20,495 bases of DNA, taken from assembly GCA_012514415.1 (NCBI GenBank), contig JAAZAH010000109.1:1-20495 (forward strand). The letters are read 5' to 3'. The translations under genes were made by a program, and so were the position numbers. The notes under the pieces are model-generated. The model was not told where the DNA came from, made no database searches, and saw only the letters and a list, made by a program, of their open reading frames with translations. The stretch is from Sandaracinaceae bacterium. GTDB taxonomy: Bacteria > Myxococcota_A > Polyangia > Polyangiales > Houyiibacteriaceae. Below, piece after piece: positions 1 to 8,172 of the stretch. Position 1 is the stretch's first letter, and each line of letters begins with the position of its first letter.

Positions 1-393
1 CTCGTTGAAGTCAACCCGAAGGCTCAGCCCCCGGTCTGTAAGATCATGGACTATGGGCGCTTCAAATACGACGAGAAGAAGAAGAGAGCCGAGGCGAAGA
101 AGCGCCAAGCGCAGATCGAGCTGAAGGAGATCAAGCTTCGGCCGAAGACTGACGAGCACGACATCGCCTTCAAGGTGAATCACATCCGCCGCTTCATCGA
201 GGGCGGCAATAAAGTGAAGATCACCGTGCGTTTCCGCGGGCGTGAAATCACGCACCCCGAGGTCGCTCTCAAGCAGATTGAGACGATCATTGACCAAGTT
301 GGCGATCAGGTGATCGTCGAGACGCCGCCCCGTATGGAGGGTCGGACGATGACGACCATCCTCGCGCCGCGCGGTGCCCGTCCCGGGACCTGA
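1..393 (+). CDS. infC: Translation initiation factor IF-3, 3' part
   Basis: IF-3 binds the 30S subunit, prevents premature joining with 50S and checks start codon and initiator tRNA selection. The frame is open from base 1, so the gene begins upstream; the 130 visible residues correspond to about residue 53 to the end of the 180-aa E. coli protein. The linker signature PPVCKIMDYGRF and the C-terminal domain blocks KEIKLRP, KITVRFRGREITH and the final LAPRGA are all family hallmarks. The missing part is the N-terminal domain. An internal ATG at 46 is not the start, since conserved IF-3 sequence precedes it. The usual partners rpmI and rplT do not follow. The stop is at 391-393; a 10-bp palindrome at 380-389 lies inside the last codons and is not a terminator. 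Confidence 0.97.
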   Translation, partial: LVEVNPKAQPPVCKIMDYGRFKYDEKKKRAEAKKRQAQIELKEIKLRPKTDEHDIAFKVNHIRRFIEGGNKVKITVRFRGREITHPEVALKQIETIIDQVGDQVIVETPPRMEGRTMTTILAPRGARPGT

Positions 394-822
394 TTCGCGG
401 TAGCGGCGCTCCCAGTCCTTTCTCGGACACGCTCGTGATGGGGGTGTGGGGCGTGCACTCATCCCTGGCGCGGCGATGCCTTGGCCGGCCCGTTTGGCCT
501 TCCGGTCGATGGCGCTTCTTTCAAGCGCGGGACGGTCGATGAGGTGAAGCCGCCCTGTGCCTTATTCCTCGCGCTGATGGGCGCTGCGCCCTGGCCTCGG
601 GTTCTCCTGCGCTCCCCCGGCATCCAGACGCGCCGTTCGTGCCCTTCCGCGCACCGATGCATGGACGCGGCTGGATTTTGCGCCTCTTTCCGGAGAAGGC
701 AGCTATCCTCAGCCGAATGCGCCGATCGCGGTTGGGATCGCTCGCGCCCAAAGTTCACGAAACAATCAACCGAACTCCCTCGTCGAACTCCGATTCGGAG
801 GCGGTTCCAAAAGGAGGCAGCC
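394..822. other. 429-bp gap between infC and lipoprotein gene
   Basis: No convincing gene is visible here. The lipoprotein frame stays open upstream to about 481, but with no ribosome binding site and no recognisable protein, so this looks like chance openness in GC-rich DNA. The ribosomal proteins L35 and L20, which normally follow infC, are absent from all frames. Small structures seen are a 5-bp stem with a 3-base loop at 579-591 and a weak inverted repeat TTGGG/CCCAA at 732-736 and 747-751. Neither is followed by a T-run. The promoter of the lipoprotein gene presumably lies in the last 100 bases, but I cannot pick a convincing -35/-10 pair. Confidence 0.5.
809..817 (+). promoter_or_regulatory. 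Ribosome binding site of the 206-aa lipoprotein
   Basis: AAAAGGAGG is followed by 5 bases and then ATG at 823. This strong Shine-Dalgarno sequence fixes the start at 823 rather than at any codon in the open frame upstream, and it places the lipoprotein signal peptide exactly at the N-terminus. Confidence 0.8.
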
Positions 823-1443
823 ATGGACTCGAAGGTGCTGCGCAACTGGCTTCTGGGTATTCTGATGGTGGGCGCCATTGCCCTGAGTGCTTGCGATAGC
901 AAAGCCGGCGAGGAGGGGAACGGCGAAAACAACGACGAAGCAAAGCTGGAAGAGCTTGAGGGCACGCTTGGTGAACGCACCTGCACCGCGATCGAGAGCG
1001 CCCTATCCCGTCCACTGGTCACAGCGGACAATAGCGGCACCCGCCTCGTCTTCCATATGGACTATCCGGACGGCTGGAGCCTCGATCGCTACCTCAACAT
1101 CTTCTCGCCGCGACGAAGCATCGGTGACGGTGAAGCCTTCGCGATCAACCTCCAACAGCGCGATCGCGTGAACGACGCCGAAGAGGGCTATCAGACCATG
1201 ATCAGCCTCTACCGAGCCGTAGAGGTCGGAACGTCGAACTACGGCGGGGAGACGATCCGCCTGATGCGTGCGCCGGGCGAAGCGGGACATTATACGCTCC
1301 TTCCGCACGGCGATGGCTACATCGAGATCTGGATCGCCCATGGAGGCGAATACGATGCCTCGGACTGCATGGACTCCCTCTACGAGCTGAAGGAGCGAAT
1401 GATGCGGTCGATGACGCCGAACGCAGACACGACCACCGAGTAA
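823..1443 (+). CDS. Putative lipoprotein, 206 aa
   Basis: The N-terminus is a lipoprotein signal peptide: a short charged region (K4, R7), a hydrophobic core and the lipobox LSAC with the lipidated cysteine at residue 24. The mature protein starts with an acidic, Gly/Asn-rich linker (residues 25-50), consistent with a tethered domain. The following domain of about 150 residues contains HMDYPDGW (78-85), a pattern like the start of PsbP/Mog1-like folds; that resemblance is only suggestive. Two mature cysteines (54 and 182) could form a disulfide joining the ends of the domain. Asp at position 25 would favour inner-membrane retention under the E. coli rule, which may not hold here. It is convergent with the helicase gene. 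The function is unknown. Confidence 0.85.
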   Translation: MDSKVLRNWLLGILMVGAIALSACDSKAGEEGNGENNDEAKLEELEGTLGERTCTAIESALSRPLVTADNSGTRLVFHMDYPDGWSLDRYLNIFSPRRSIGDGEAFAINLQQRDRVNDAEEGYQTMISLYRAVEVGTSNYGGETIRLMRAPGEAGHYTLLPHGDGYIEIWIAHGGEYDASDCMDSLYELKERMMRSMTPNADTTTE

Positions 1444-1509
1444 GGCCGGGGGAACGTCGGGCGAGGGGCGTGCACGCTCAGGCGATTGCGCCGAAAGCGC
1501 GCCATGGGC

Positions 1510-2934
1510 TCAACGCCTTCGCCTCCCCGCGCTCGAGCTCGCAGCGTCCGAACGTTTCCGGCCGTCCGGCGCATCTTCGTTCCTTCGTCGGACGCCGTCC
1601 GAAACCTCGACGGAGCGCGTCGAAGCACCTCGTCGGCGCGTTCCCGCGCTCCCCGCGCCGCCCTCCGCCGAACGCATGGGCGAACGGCTGGACTGAGGGT
1701 TTCCGCGCAGCCTGCGCTGCCCGTGCAAGGGACGGCGCTCCGGCGCCGGGTCCGGCGTATTCGGCGTGGCCCCGTCGGCATAGGGATGCGCTTCAACGAT
1801 GGGAATTCGGCGCATTGTGAGCCGCTCTACGCGTTGAAGAAGCGGGCGCTCTTCGGGACTGCAGAGCGTATAAGCCTTTCCGACTGCCCCTGCCCTCGCC
1901 GTCCTCCCAATGCGGTGGACGTAACTTTCGGGATCGTCGGGCAAATCAAAATTGACCACGTGCGTGACGCCCGACACATCGATGCCGCGGGCGGCGATAT
2001 CCGTCGCGACGAGGACCCGCATCGTCCCATGGCGAAAGGCTCCAAGCGCTTTTTCGCGCGCGGATTGGGATTTATTTCCGTGGATGGCGGCGGAATCGAC
2101 ACCGCGCGCGGCGAGCTGTTTGACGACGCGATTCGCCCCGTGTTTGGTGCGCGTAAAGACGATCGCGCGTTCGACTTCGGGATCCTTCAAGAGCATCGGA
2201 AGAAGCTCGCGCTTCGCATCTTTCGCGACGAAATAAAGCGACTGATCGATGCGATCGGGAGTGGAGGCAACGGGCGCCGCCTCGACCCGGATGGCATCGC
2301 GGAGAAAGCTTGCGATGAGCGGCTCGAGAGCGCTCGGCATGGTGGCCGAAAAGAGTAGCGTCTGACGCTCCTTCGACAGCGCTTTGACGACGCGGCGGAC
2401 GCTCGGAAGAAAACCCGGATCGAGCATCCGATCGGCCTCATCGAGCACGAAATAGCGAACGTCGTCAAGCTCGACATGCCCGCTGCGAAAAAGATCTTCG
2501 AGCCTGCCCGGAGTCGCAACCAGAATATCGACCCCGCGCTCGATCGCAGCGATCTGTTTGGCCGCGCCGACGCCGCCAAAGATCACGACGGTGCTGAGAC
2601 CGCTATGTTTTCCGTACTGCTCAAACGATGCCGCGATCTGGGAGCTGAGCTCGCGAGTGGGCGAAAGCACGAGGGCGAGCGGGCTACGTTCTCGGGCGCG
2701 CGCCTTCGTCTCGATGAGGCGGTGAAGGATCGGCAGAGCAAAAGCCGCCGTCTTTCCCGTTCCCGTCTGCGCAAGGGCGACAAGATCGCGCCCCTCGAGT
2801 GCCGGTGGAATGGCGCGCGCCTGAATCGAGGTGGGGGTTGTGTGACCTGCGTCGCGCACAGCGCGAAGAAGTCGCGAGGAAAGACCGAGCGAGTCAAAAC
2901 CGCTCGGCACTCCGCGAGGAGGGGTGGTTTGCAT
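1510..2934 (-). CDS. rhlE: DEAD-box ATP-dependent RNA helicase, RhlE-like
   Basis: This is an ATP-dependent RNA helicase that remodels RNA duplexes, probably in ribosome assembly or RNA decay. All core motifs are present and ordered: aromatic F13 and Q-motif Gln38, AQTGTGKT (55-62), PTREL (92-96), GG (120-121), TPGR (141-144), DEAD (165-168), SAT (196-198), ARGID (315-319) and HRIGRTAR (340-347). The core ends near residue 384. It is followed by a ~90-residue Arg/Ser/Gly-rich tail ending in four arginines, typical of RNA-binding extensions in RhlE-type proteins. The start at 2934 puts the conserved F-x-x-L-G-L just after a short leader, although the upstream Shine-Dalgarno is weak. The subfamily is assigned from overall resemblance; other DEAD-box members are possible. 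A candidate small gene lies upstream on the same strand. Confidence 0.95.
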   Translation of the reverse strand: MQTTPPRGVPSGFDSLGLSSRLLRAVRDAGHTTPTSIQARAIPPALEGRDLVALAQTGTGKTAAFALPILHRLIETKARARERSPLALVLSPTRELSSQIAASFEQYGKHSGLSTVVIFGGVGAAKQIAAIERGVDILVATPGRLEDLFRSGHVELDDVRYFVLDEADRMLDPGFLPSVRRVVKALSKERQTLLFSATMPSALEPLIASFLRDAIRVEAAPVASTPDRIDQSLYFVAKDAKRELLPMLLKDPEVERAIVFTRTKHGANRVVKQLAARGVDSAAIHGNKSQSAREKALGAFRHGTMRVLVATDIAARGIDVSGVTHVVNFDLPDDPESYVHRIGRTARAGAVGKAYTLCSPEERPLLQRVERLTMRRIPIVEAHPYADGATPNTPDPAPERRPLHGQRRLRGNPQSSRSPMRSAEGGAGSAGTRRRGASTRSVEVSDGVRRRNEDAPDGRKRSDAASSSAGRRRR

Positions 2935-3063
2935 TGGATAAGGGACTCTCTGCGGCGAGGTTGACGCCGAAGGCGCGATCCCGTGGGGCTAGGGCGCCGC
3001 GCCCCCCTCCCGCGTCCCTAAACTCGAAGACTTCGTAGAGAAATCGTAGGAAACGAGAGCGCC

Positions 3064-3240
3064 TCAACTCGCCACAATGCAGCAAACGAAGCGCTCGTGG
3101 ATATCCGGAGGCGTAGCACACGCCGCCTCCACCCGCACGCGGTCATCGCGACAGCCATCTCGGCGCCCATCGCATCCCTTGAAAGCGAGGCGAGACAAGC
3201 GCGTCTCGACGAACGGTGACAATCGGCGCATTCCCCTCAT
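3064..3240 (-). CDS. Probable small cysteine-rich protein, 58 aa
   Basis: This ORF starts at ATG 3238-3240 with GGAGG exactly 6 bases upstream, one of the best Shine-Dalgarno contexts in the window. The 58-aa product is rich in Arg/Asp and has five cysteines (23, 30, 41, 53, 54), including GCDGRRDGC at 22-30 and a CC pair near the end. There is no signal peptide or membrane segment. Cysteine spacing could suit metal binding or disulfides, but no known family is recognised. It sits between the helicase (129 bp downstream on the same strand) and the divergent DUF2804 gene (94 bp away), in about 400 bp otherwise empty. The frame stays open further upstream into the DUF2804 region, so openness alone is not evidence; the case rests on the ribosome binding site and composition. 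Confidence 0.5.
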   Translation of the reverse strand: MRGMRRLSPFVETRLSRLAFKGCDGRRDGCRDDRVRVEAACATPPDIHERFVCCIVAS

Positions 3241-3246
3241 GAGGCA

Positions 3247-3251
3247 CCTCC
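3247..3251 (-). promoter_or_regulatory. Ribosome binding site of the 58-aa small gene
   Basis: On the minus strand this reads GGAGG, 6 bases before ATG at 3240. A 10-bp palindrome CCTCATGAGG (3235-3244) overlaps the start codon, and the GAGG of the Shine-Dalgarno is complementary to the CCTC just before ATG, which might modulate access. Confidence 0.5.
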
Positions 3252-3334
3252 AATATCTCGTGGCAGACGTGAAGGCGTCGCCATTAAGGCGCGGCACTTC
3301 GCCAAAATCATCCGCGTGGCTTAGAGTAGTTTCG

Positions 3335-4384
3335 ATGCCCAAACGTACGCTTGAAGACTCCCCCGAAAGGCTCGTTGAAGACGGCCAGCTCCGCTTCGGC
3401 TCCTTCCGCCAACCCATCCGCCATCCTAACCTCATCGATGCGCGCGCCCCCTTTGGGTTTTTCATGCCGCGCCCGCTGCGCTCCTTCCGGCTCAAAGAGT
3501 GGCAAGCCATGCAGACGGGCAACGGAAGACTCTTCATGCACATCGCGCTCTTCAACGCGAAGCTGATGTCGATGGTGCAGGTCAAAATCTTTGATCGCGA
3601 GAGCAACCAAAAATACGTCTTCGAGAAGCCGATCCCGGGCTCGGCGTTCAAAGTCGCCGAGGGGCTCTACGGGACGCGCACCGCATATCAGAAGCGTAAG
3701 ATCGACTTCGTCTTCGAAAATGAGCTTGAGCGAGACGAGCTCCGCGTGCGCCTAAGCATTCCGAAGAAGGGTGATTTTCCGGGGGTCGATGGCGAACTCC
3801 GACTCGACACCTCGAAGACCGAGCCCCAAATCGTCTCGATTCCCTTCGGCGATCACCGCGGGATGTACAGCCATAAAGGACTCTTCCCTTGCGAAGGCTC
3901 TCTCGATTTTCGTGGAGAGTCACACGCCTTTACGCGCGACAGCGGCTACGCCTTCATCGACGATCATAAGGGTTATTATGATTATCAGATGCAGTGGGAT
4001 TGGCTCACCGGCGGCGCGTATCTCGACGACGGCACCCTCGTCGGCATCAACATCACGAAGAACGCGAGCATCGATCCCGAGCGCTACCACGAAAATTGCT
4101 TCTGGCGGAATGGCAAGATGAGCCTCTTACCGCACGCCCGCTTCGAAATGCTCGATCGCGGGACCGAGAACGAGCGATGGCTGATCCGTGATCAGGAAGG
4201 GAAAGTCGACCTCCGCTTCGAGGTGAAATTCCAAGGCGACGTTCGCATCAACGCACTCATCGTCGAGAGCCGCTATCGAGGTCCCTTCGGGCGCATCGAC
4301 GGGACGCTCGAAGGTGTCGACGGCGAGAGGATCGAGCTCGACGGCATCTTCGGAATGGGCGAAGAGTTTCGCCTCCGCGTCTAG
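3335..4384 (+). CDS. DUF2804 domain protein, 349 aa
   Basis: The whole length fits the DUF2804 family (Pfam PF10974), whose biochemical function is not established. Family-like blocks are RLKEWQAM early in the protein, followed by a stretch of short strands (HIALFNAKLMSMVQVKIFD), then a central SHKGLFPCEGSLDF and the segment with YYDYQMQWDWLTGG and DGTLVGINI, and a C-terminal FGRIDGTLEG. The alternating pattern indicates an all-beta, lipocalin-like protein. No signal peptide or membrane segment is seen, so it is probably cytoplasmic. The frame is open upstream to 3077, but conserved sequence begins only after ATG 3335, so that start is chosen; its Shine-Dalgarno is weak. The gene ends 90 bp before a convergent barrel gene and is separated from it by a strong hairpin. 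Confidence 0.85.
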   Translation: MPKRTLEDSPERLVEDGQLRFGSFRQPIRHPNLIDARAPFGFFMPRPLRSFRLKEWQAMQTGNGRLFMHIALFNAKLMSMVQVKIFDRESNQKYVFEKPIPGSAFKVAEGLYGTRTAYQKRKIDFVFENELERDELRVRLSIPKKGDFPGVDGELRLDTSKTEPQIVSIPFGDHRGMYSHKGLFPCEGSLDFRGESHAFTRDSGYAFIDDHKGYYDYQMQWDWLTGGAYLDDGTLVGINITKNASIDPERYHENCFWRNGKMSLLPHARFEMLDRGTENERWLIRDQEGKVDLRFEVKFQGDVRINALIVESRYRGPFGRIDGTLEGVDGERIELDGIFGMGEEFRLRV

Positions 4385-4398
4385 CTTCGCGATTAAGG

Positions 4399-4459
4399 AA
4401 AAACGCGCCGTTCCGAGCTCCTCAAAATGGCCAACCGAGGGAGCTGGAAGCGGCGCGTT
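4399..4459 (-). terminator. Intrinsic terminator between convergent genes
   Basis: The arms 4402-4421 and 4440-4459 pair as three blocks: AACGCGCCG/CGGCGCGTT, TTCC/GGAA and AGCTCC/GGAGCT. That is 19 base pairs interrupted by a single bulged G in each arm, closing an 18-base loop. Read on the minus strand the hairpin runs straight into a T-run (complement of 4399-4403), the classical Rho-independent form for the barrel gene ending at 4475. On the plus strand it lies 15 bp after the DUF2804 stop with only two Ts following, so it may also slow transcription in that direction. Confidence 0.8.
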
Positions 4460-4474
4460 CGCCTTCGATGCGCC

Positions 4475-5437
4475 TCAATTTCGACGCAGAAGATCGCCCT
4501 TCATCAGATAAGCGATGGCGACATAGGGGATGGCGCCGTGCACATCCTCACCGGTGCGGAAGCGATGTTTCGCGTACCAGTTGAGAAAGAGAACGAGCAT
4601 CGGGTCCTGGAAGCCCGGTCCGCGGGACTTGAACGTGTAGCCCACACCCGGTCCGAGGCGATGCATATGGTTCTTTTCTCGGGGCACATTCGCAGCGATC
4701 TCTTCGGGGGTGTACGCATCGTCGTTGTAGATGGCGCGCGTCCAGTTGTAGCGGCCCGCGATAAGCCAGCCGGTTTCGTTGAAGAAGTAGAAGAGATCAA
4801 GGTCGTTCACGAGGAGCCACCCACCGTCGGCGATGACCGGGACGTCGTGAATCGAGGTGTAAATGATGCGATCACCCGGTCGATGCTCCCAATGCGACAT
4901 CTCGGCACGGAAGATATTGCGAAGGGCGATATTGCCGACCTTGATCTGAAATTGCGCCCCAAGCGTGAGCGTACGTCCCTTTGAGAGGAAAGCGTGATCG
5001 TTCGGATTCGGCGAATCGTCGAGCTCGCGATGCGCGGTATCGCTCCAATCGGAGTTGGCGCTGGGGAAGCTCTGCATGAAGTTGAACGTTCCGAACCACG
5101 CGCCGTAATCGTACGCGGCCCAGACCTTAAAGATCGAAAGCGGCTGAACCTCAAGCTTAGCACCCACGCGAGCGAAGCCGGGGCTCAGCTGCGGCGCCAC
5201 GCCGATGCTCACGTGGTTCTGCGCAAGAAGCACGTTCCGCGAACGATAGAGGCGTTCGGTGAACGAAACGTCGCCGAAGAGGAAGAGCCCGAGGGGGTTG
5301 TATCGGGCGGCGACGTTCGCGTTATAGGTGATGCGGTGTTTCGCCGGGGGGGGCTGAGCTTCTGCTCGCTCGGGCATCAGCGCGCTCAGCGAGACGAGCG
5401 CCGCGAGGAGCAAGATAAAGGGGGTTTTCTGACGCAT
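4475..5437 (-). CDS. Outer-membrane beta-barrel protein, 320 aa
   Basis: The product begins with a Sec signal peptide (basic MRQK, hydrophobic core, predicted cleavage after AEA at residue 27). The mature part is made of alternating amphipathic strands rich in Tyr, Trp, Phe and Gly with short Pro/Asp-containing turns, typical of a transmembrane barrel of perhaps 10-14 strands. I do not recognise a named porin or transporter family. The ATG at 5437 is preferred because GAGG (5444-5447) lies 6 bases upstream and the signal peptide starts there; ATGs at 5443 and 5461 and an in-frame start at 5512 are alternatives. The gene is downstream of, and on the same strand as, the MMPL exporter, but 236 bp away, so it probably has its own promoter. 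Confidence 0.8.
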   Translation of the reverse strand: MRQKTPFILLLAALVSLSALMPERAEAQPPPAKHRITYNANVAARYNPLGLFLFGDVSFTERLYRSRNVLLAQNHVSIGVAPQLSPGFARVGAKLEVQPLSIFKVWAAYDYGAWFGTFNFMQSFPSANSDWSDTAHRELDDSPNPNDHAFLSKGRTLTLGAQFQIKVGNIALRNIFRAEMSHWEHRPGDRIIYTSIHDVPVIADGGWLLVNDLDLFYFFNETGWLIAGRYNWTRAIYNDDAYTPEEIAANVPREKNHMHRLGPGVGYTFKSRGPGFQDPMLVLFLNWYAKHRFRTGEDVHGAIPYVAIAYLMKGDLLRRN

Positions 5438-5579
5438 GACCATCCTCAAAAAATCGGCCATCACTCCCCGAGACTGTACTCGTGCACGATCACCGCGGAG
5501 GGCGAGCGACACGGGGGAAAGGGGGCCTCACTAGCTTCACACCTCATCACAACGCGGCGCTTTGTGGAAGCCCCTAAAT

Positions 5580-5592
5580 GTTCAGAGTGAAC
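5580..5592. repeat. 13-bp inverted repeat upstream of barrel gene
   Basis: GTTCA and TGAAC flank a GAG centre. It lies 143 bp upstream of the barrel start and 88 bp past the exporter stop. The symmetry is that of a small operator, but there is no independent support for regulator binding. Confidence 0.3.
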
Positions 5593-5673
5593 GTTTCGAT
5601 GGATCTTCTGCCCTCGTCGCGAAGTGCGTGTGCAGGCCGTTCGAGCTCATCCCTATGGAGGACGCCGTCTTTT

Positions 5674-8133
5674 TTACGCGTCCGATGTCGCGGTCGCCCC
5701 GCGTCTCGATAAAAGAAGAAGGAGCGCGGGGAAGAAAACAAGGGTCGTGAGCAGAATCGAGCCAAGCGTGATGAAGGCAAGCTTCCCGAGCGAGCTCAGC
5801 CCCGGGTTTCCGGCAAAGGCGAAGCTCGAAAAAGCACCGATATTGGTCATCATCGCAGCGAGCACACCGCGCTGGGCAGTCTGAAGCGAATCGGCGCGAC
5901 GCTGCCGCTCCACCGGAGAGGTTCCGCCGTTCGCCATCGACCATGCGATATAAATGGCCCCATCGATTCCGAGCGCGAGCGCCACGGGTAGCATGACCAT
6001 GTTGTAAAAGTTAAGTCTGAGATCGAGGAGCCCCATACAGCCGATCGAGTAGAGCGCGCCAAGAGCGAGCGGGACGAGGATGAACAGCGCGCGTCCGAGC
6101 GAGCGACTCGCAAGAAGCGTGACGAGGAAGAGAATGCCGAACGTGAGGCCGATCACGAGCGGACCATCGCGCCGGAGGCTCGGCATAATCTCGCCGACGA
6201 CGGCCGAAGGTGAAGCGAAACGCGCCTCGGGGAAGCGCTCCCGTAGCCGCGCGATCTCGCTCGAGAGCTCCGCCATGCGGATCGCATCCGAGCCCGAGAC
6301 CTGAAGATAGAGCACGGCGAAAGAACCACGCTTGCCGTCCCGCTCCATGAAGACATCGCGAATGAACTCGGGGAGGATCTCGTAGCGAAGCCGCTCCCGA
6401 GGCTTGAGAAGTTCCCGAAGGCCTGCGTATTCACGCAGCTCTTCTTCGCTCATCCGCGCCTCGATCCGCGCGTCGAGCTCACGGAGGCGATCGAGCTCTT
6501 GGATGCGTTCATCGAGATCGTCCGGAAGAAACGTGGAGAGGGAGAGACTCAGAATGTGTTCCGGCGCGGTAAAGCGCGCGCCAAGGATGCGCTCCGCCTC
6601 ATGCGCAATGCGGCCAGCATCGCCTTCATGATCGGCGAGGATATAAAGCGGAACGCCCGACGCACCATGGAGCGCTCCCGAGGTGGCGATCCCGTGCTCG
6701 ATCTCGGGTGGATTGATACGCTTGAAATCGTATTCGAAACGCGCGTCGTTCGCGAACGCACCAAGGAAGAGGGCCGCTCCAAAGAAGACAGCGAGGATGC
6801 CGCGCGCCGCACGTCGGCCGATCCGCTCGGTACGCACCCAATGAAAGCTACGGATGAGATTCGCGCGCTCGGGCGAAATCCGATCGAACGCAAAGATGAG
6901 CGGCGGAAGCAAAAAGCGATACACGAGGACAGCGAGCCCAACGCCGATAGCTGCGATGGCTCCAAGCTGCGAGAGGCCGCGAAAGTGCGCAAAAGAGAGA
7001 AGAGCGAACGTGAGGATGGTCGTCATCGCGGCGGCAAACATCGAGCCTCGAAGGCCGCGGAGCGCTTGGCGAAGCGCTTCCTCGACCCCGAGGCCCTCGC
7101 GCCGTCGATCGCCGTAATGCATCAAGATATGCACCCCGAAATCGTTCCCGATGCCGATCAGGATCGCGAAAGTGAACGAACTGACGAGGTTCATTTCGAG
7201 GCCGAAGAGCGCAACGACGCCCAGCGTGATGAGCATCGCGGCCGAGAGCGGTAAGAACACGAGGAGCAGCGCGCGGAGTCCTCGGAACTGAAGCAGCAAC
7301 CAACCAAAGACGAGAAAGAGACTGAGTGCGCTCGTGATGCGGAGATCCTCCTCCATCACCTTCTTCGTCATCGGTGCGTTCCGATAGGGTCCCGAAAATG
7401 CGAGCTCGAGATCGGGGGGGTCGTCGGGACCGCGAAGCGACTCAAGAAGCTCGACGCTCTTATCATAGATCTTCGTCGCCTCTTCGAGGTTCGAGGGACT
7501 GGGTGTGAAGCTCGCATCGACGGCGCAAATCGTTCCGTCTTCGGAGCAGAGCGCCCCGCTCGGGAGCGCGCTCTCGCTTTTTTCAGGGTGAACCACCGAC
7601 GTCCCGCCGAGATAGCGGATAAGCGACGAAAGCTCGGGCGATCCGCGAAGGCGCTCTTCGAACTCTTCCTCGGTAGGAAGCTGCGGTCGCTCGTCGATGT
7701 TTTCGCAGCCGGGAAGGCGCTCGCATTCTTCCCAATCGATCAAGGCCTCGAGCTCATCCGCAAGGCGGGCGAGCTCCTCACGCGGGATGAGCTGAGCGCG
7801 AAGCCTCGAGAGCTCGCCCGGATCACGCCGATCGATGGCCCAACGCGTCTCCTCCCACGTCTCGACCTTCTCCCTCAATCGAACGGCGAGCGCGTAGTTG
7901 AACTCGGGATCGTTGGAGCGCACGAGGTAGCTTAGGCGGCCCGAGCCTGGGATGCGCTCTTCGATCTCTTCGAGGGCAAGGAGCGTCGGTGTCCCTCGAG
8001 GAAGGAGTGATGCAAGTGAAGAGTCGATGGTGAGCGAGCGGGAGACCAGCGCTAGGATCAGCGCGAGCAGGCCCACCACAGCGATCGGGATGAACGGCCA
8101 GCGGCGCGCGAAGCCCAGGTAATCGAAGCTCAT
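5674..8133 (-). CDS. RND/MMPL-family exporter, 819 aa
   Basis: This is a 12-helix RND-superfamily transporter of the MMPL type, which moves lipids or other hydrophobic compounds across or out of the inner membrane using proton motive force. Helix 1 is at about 13-33, followed by a large periplasmic domain (35-265). Helices 2-6 lie at about 266-416, helix 7 at 445-462, a second periplasmic domain at 463-655, and helices 8-12 at 656-808. The helix-4 and helix-10 aspartates of the proton relay are visible in GIGNDFG (D331) and GIDGA (D724). Four cysteines (137, 143, 196, 203) sit in the first periplasmic domain. Full length supports a self-contained pump; HpnN-like hopanoid exporters are a possible relative. 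It starts 39 bp after the glycosyltransferase stop, so the two are likely one operon. Confidence 0.92.
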   Translation of the reverse strand: MSFDYLGFARRWPFIPIAVVGLLALILALVSRSLTIDSSLASLLPRGTPTLLALEEIEERIPGSGRLSYLVRSNDPEFNYALAVRLREKVETWEETRWAIDRRDPGELSRLRAQLIPREELARLADELEALIDWEECERLPGCENIDERPQLPTEEEFEERLRGSPELSSLIRYLGGTSVVHPEKSESALPSGALCSEDGTICAVDASFTPSPSNLEEATKIYDKSVELLESLRGPDDPPDLELAFSGPYRNAPMTKKVMEEDLRITSALSLFLVFGWLLLQFRGLRALLLVFLPLSAAMLITLGVVALFGLEMNLVSSFTFAILIGIGNDFGVHILMHYGDRRREGLGVEEALRQALRGLRGSMFAAAMTTILTFALLSFAHFRGLSQLGAIAAIGVGLAVLVYRFLLPPLIFAFDRISPERANLIRSFHWVRTERIGRRAARGILAVFFGAALFLGAFANDARFEYDFKRINPPEIEHGIATSGALHGASGVPLYILADHEGDAGRIAHEAERILGARFTAPEHILSLSLSTFLPDDLDERIQELDRLRELDARIEARMSEEELREYAGLRELLKPRERLRYEILPEFIRDVFMERDGKRGSFAVLYLQVSGSDAIRMAELSSEIARLRERFPEARFASPSAVVGEIMPSLRRDGPLVIGLTFGILFLVTLLASRSLGRALFILVPLALGALYSIGCMGLLDLRLNFYNMVMLPVALALGIDGAIYIAWSMANGGTSPVERQRRADSLQTAQRGVLAAMMTNIGAFSSFAFAGNPGLSSLGKLAFITLGSILLTTLVFFPALLLLLSRRGATATSDA

Positions 8134-8172
8134 CCTCCCCTCTCTCCCACCAAACCAGCGGGCACCGAATGC

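Noticed and set aside
380..389. Palindrome GTCCCGGGAC at the infC end
   Set aside because: It lies inside the coding sequence with no T-run, so it is not a terminator.
481..822. Upstream in-frame extension of the 206-aa lipoprotein by 114 residues
   Set aside because: It has no ribosome binding site, is unlike a protein in composition, and would bury the lipoprotein signal peptide that starts right after AAAAGGAGG.
1468..1477. Perfect 10-bp palindrome GCGTGCACGC between convergent genes
   Set aside because: It has no loop or T-run, and palindromes of this length arise by chance in GC-rich DNA.
1486..2358. 290-aa plus-strand ORF opposite the helicase
   Set aside because: It is antisense to a gene with every DEAD-box motif; the frame is open only because of GC-rich codon bias.
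6499..7254. 251-aa plus-strand ORF opposite the MMPL exporter
   Set aside because: It is Arg/Glu/Lys-rich low-complexity translation antisense to clear transmembrane helices, with no ribosome binding site of note.
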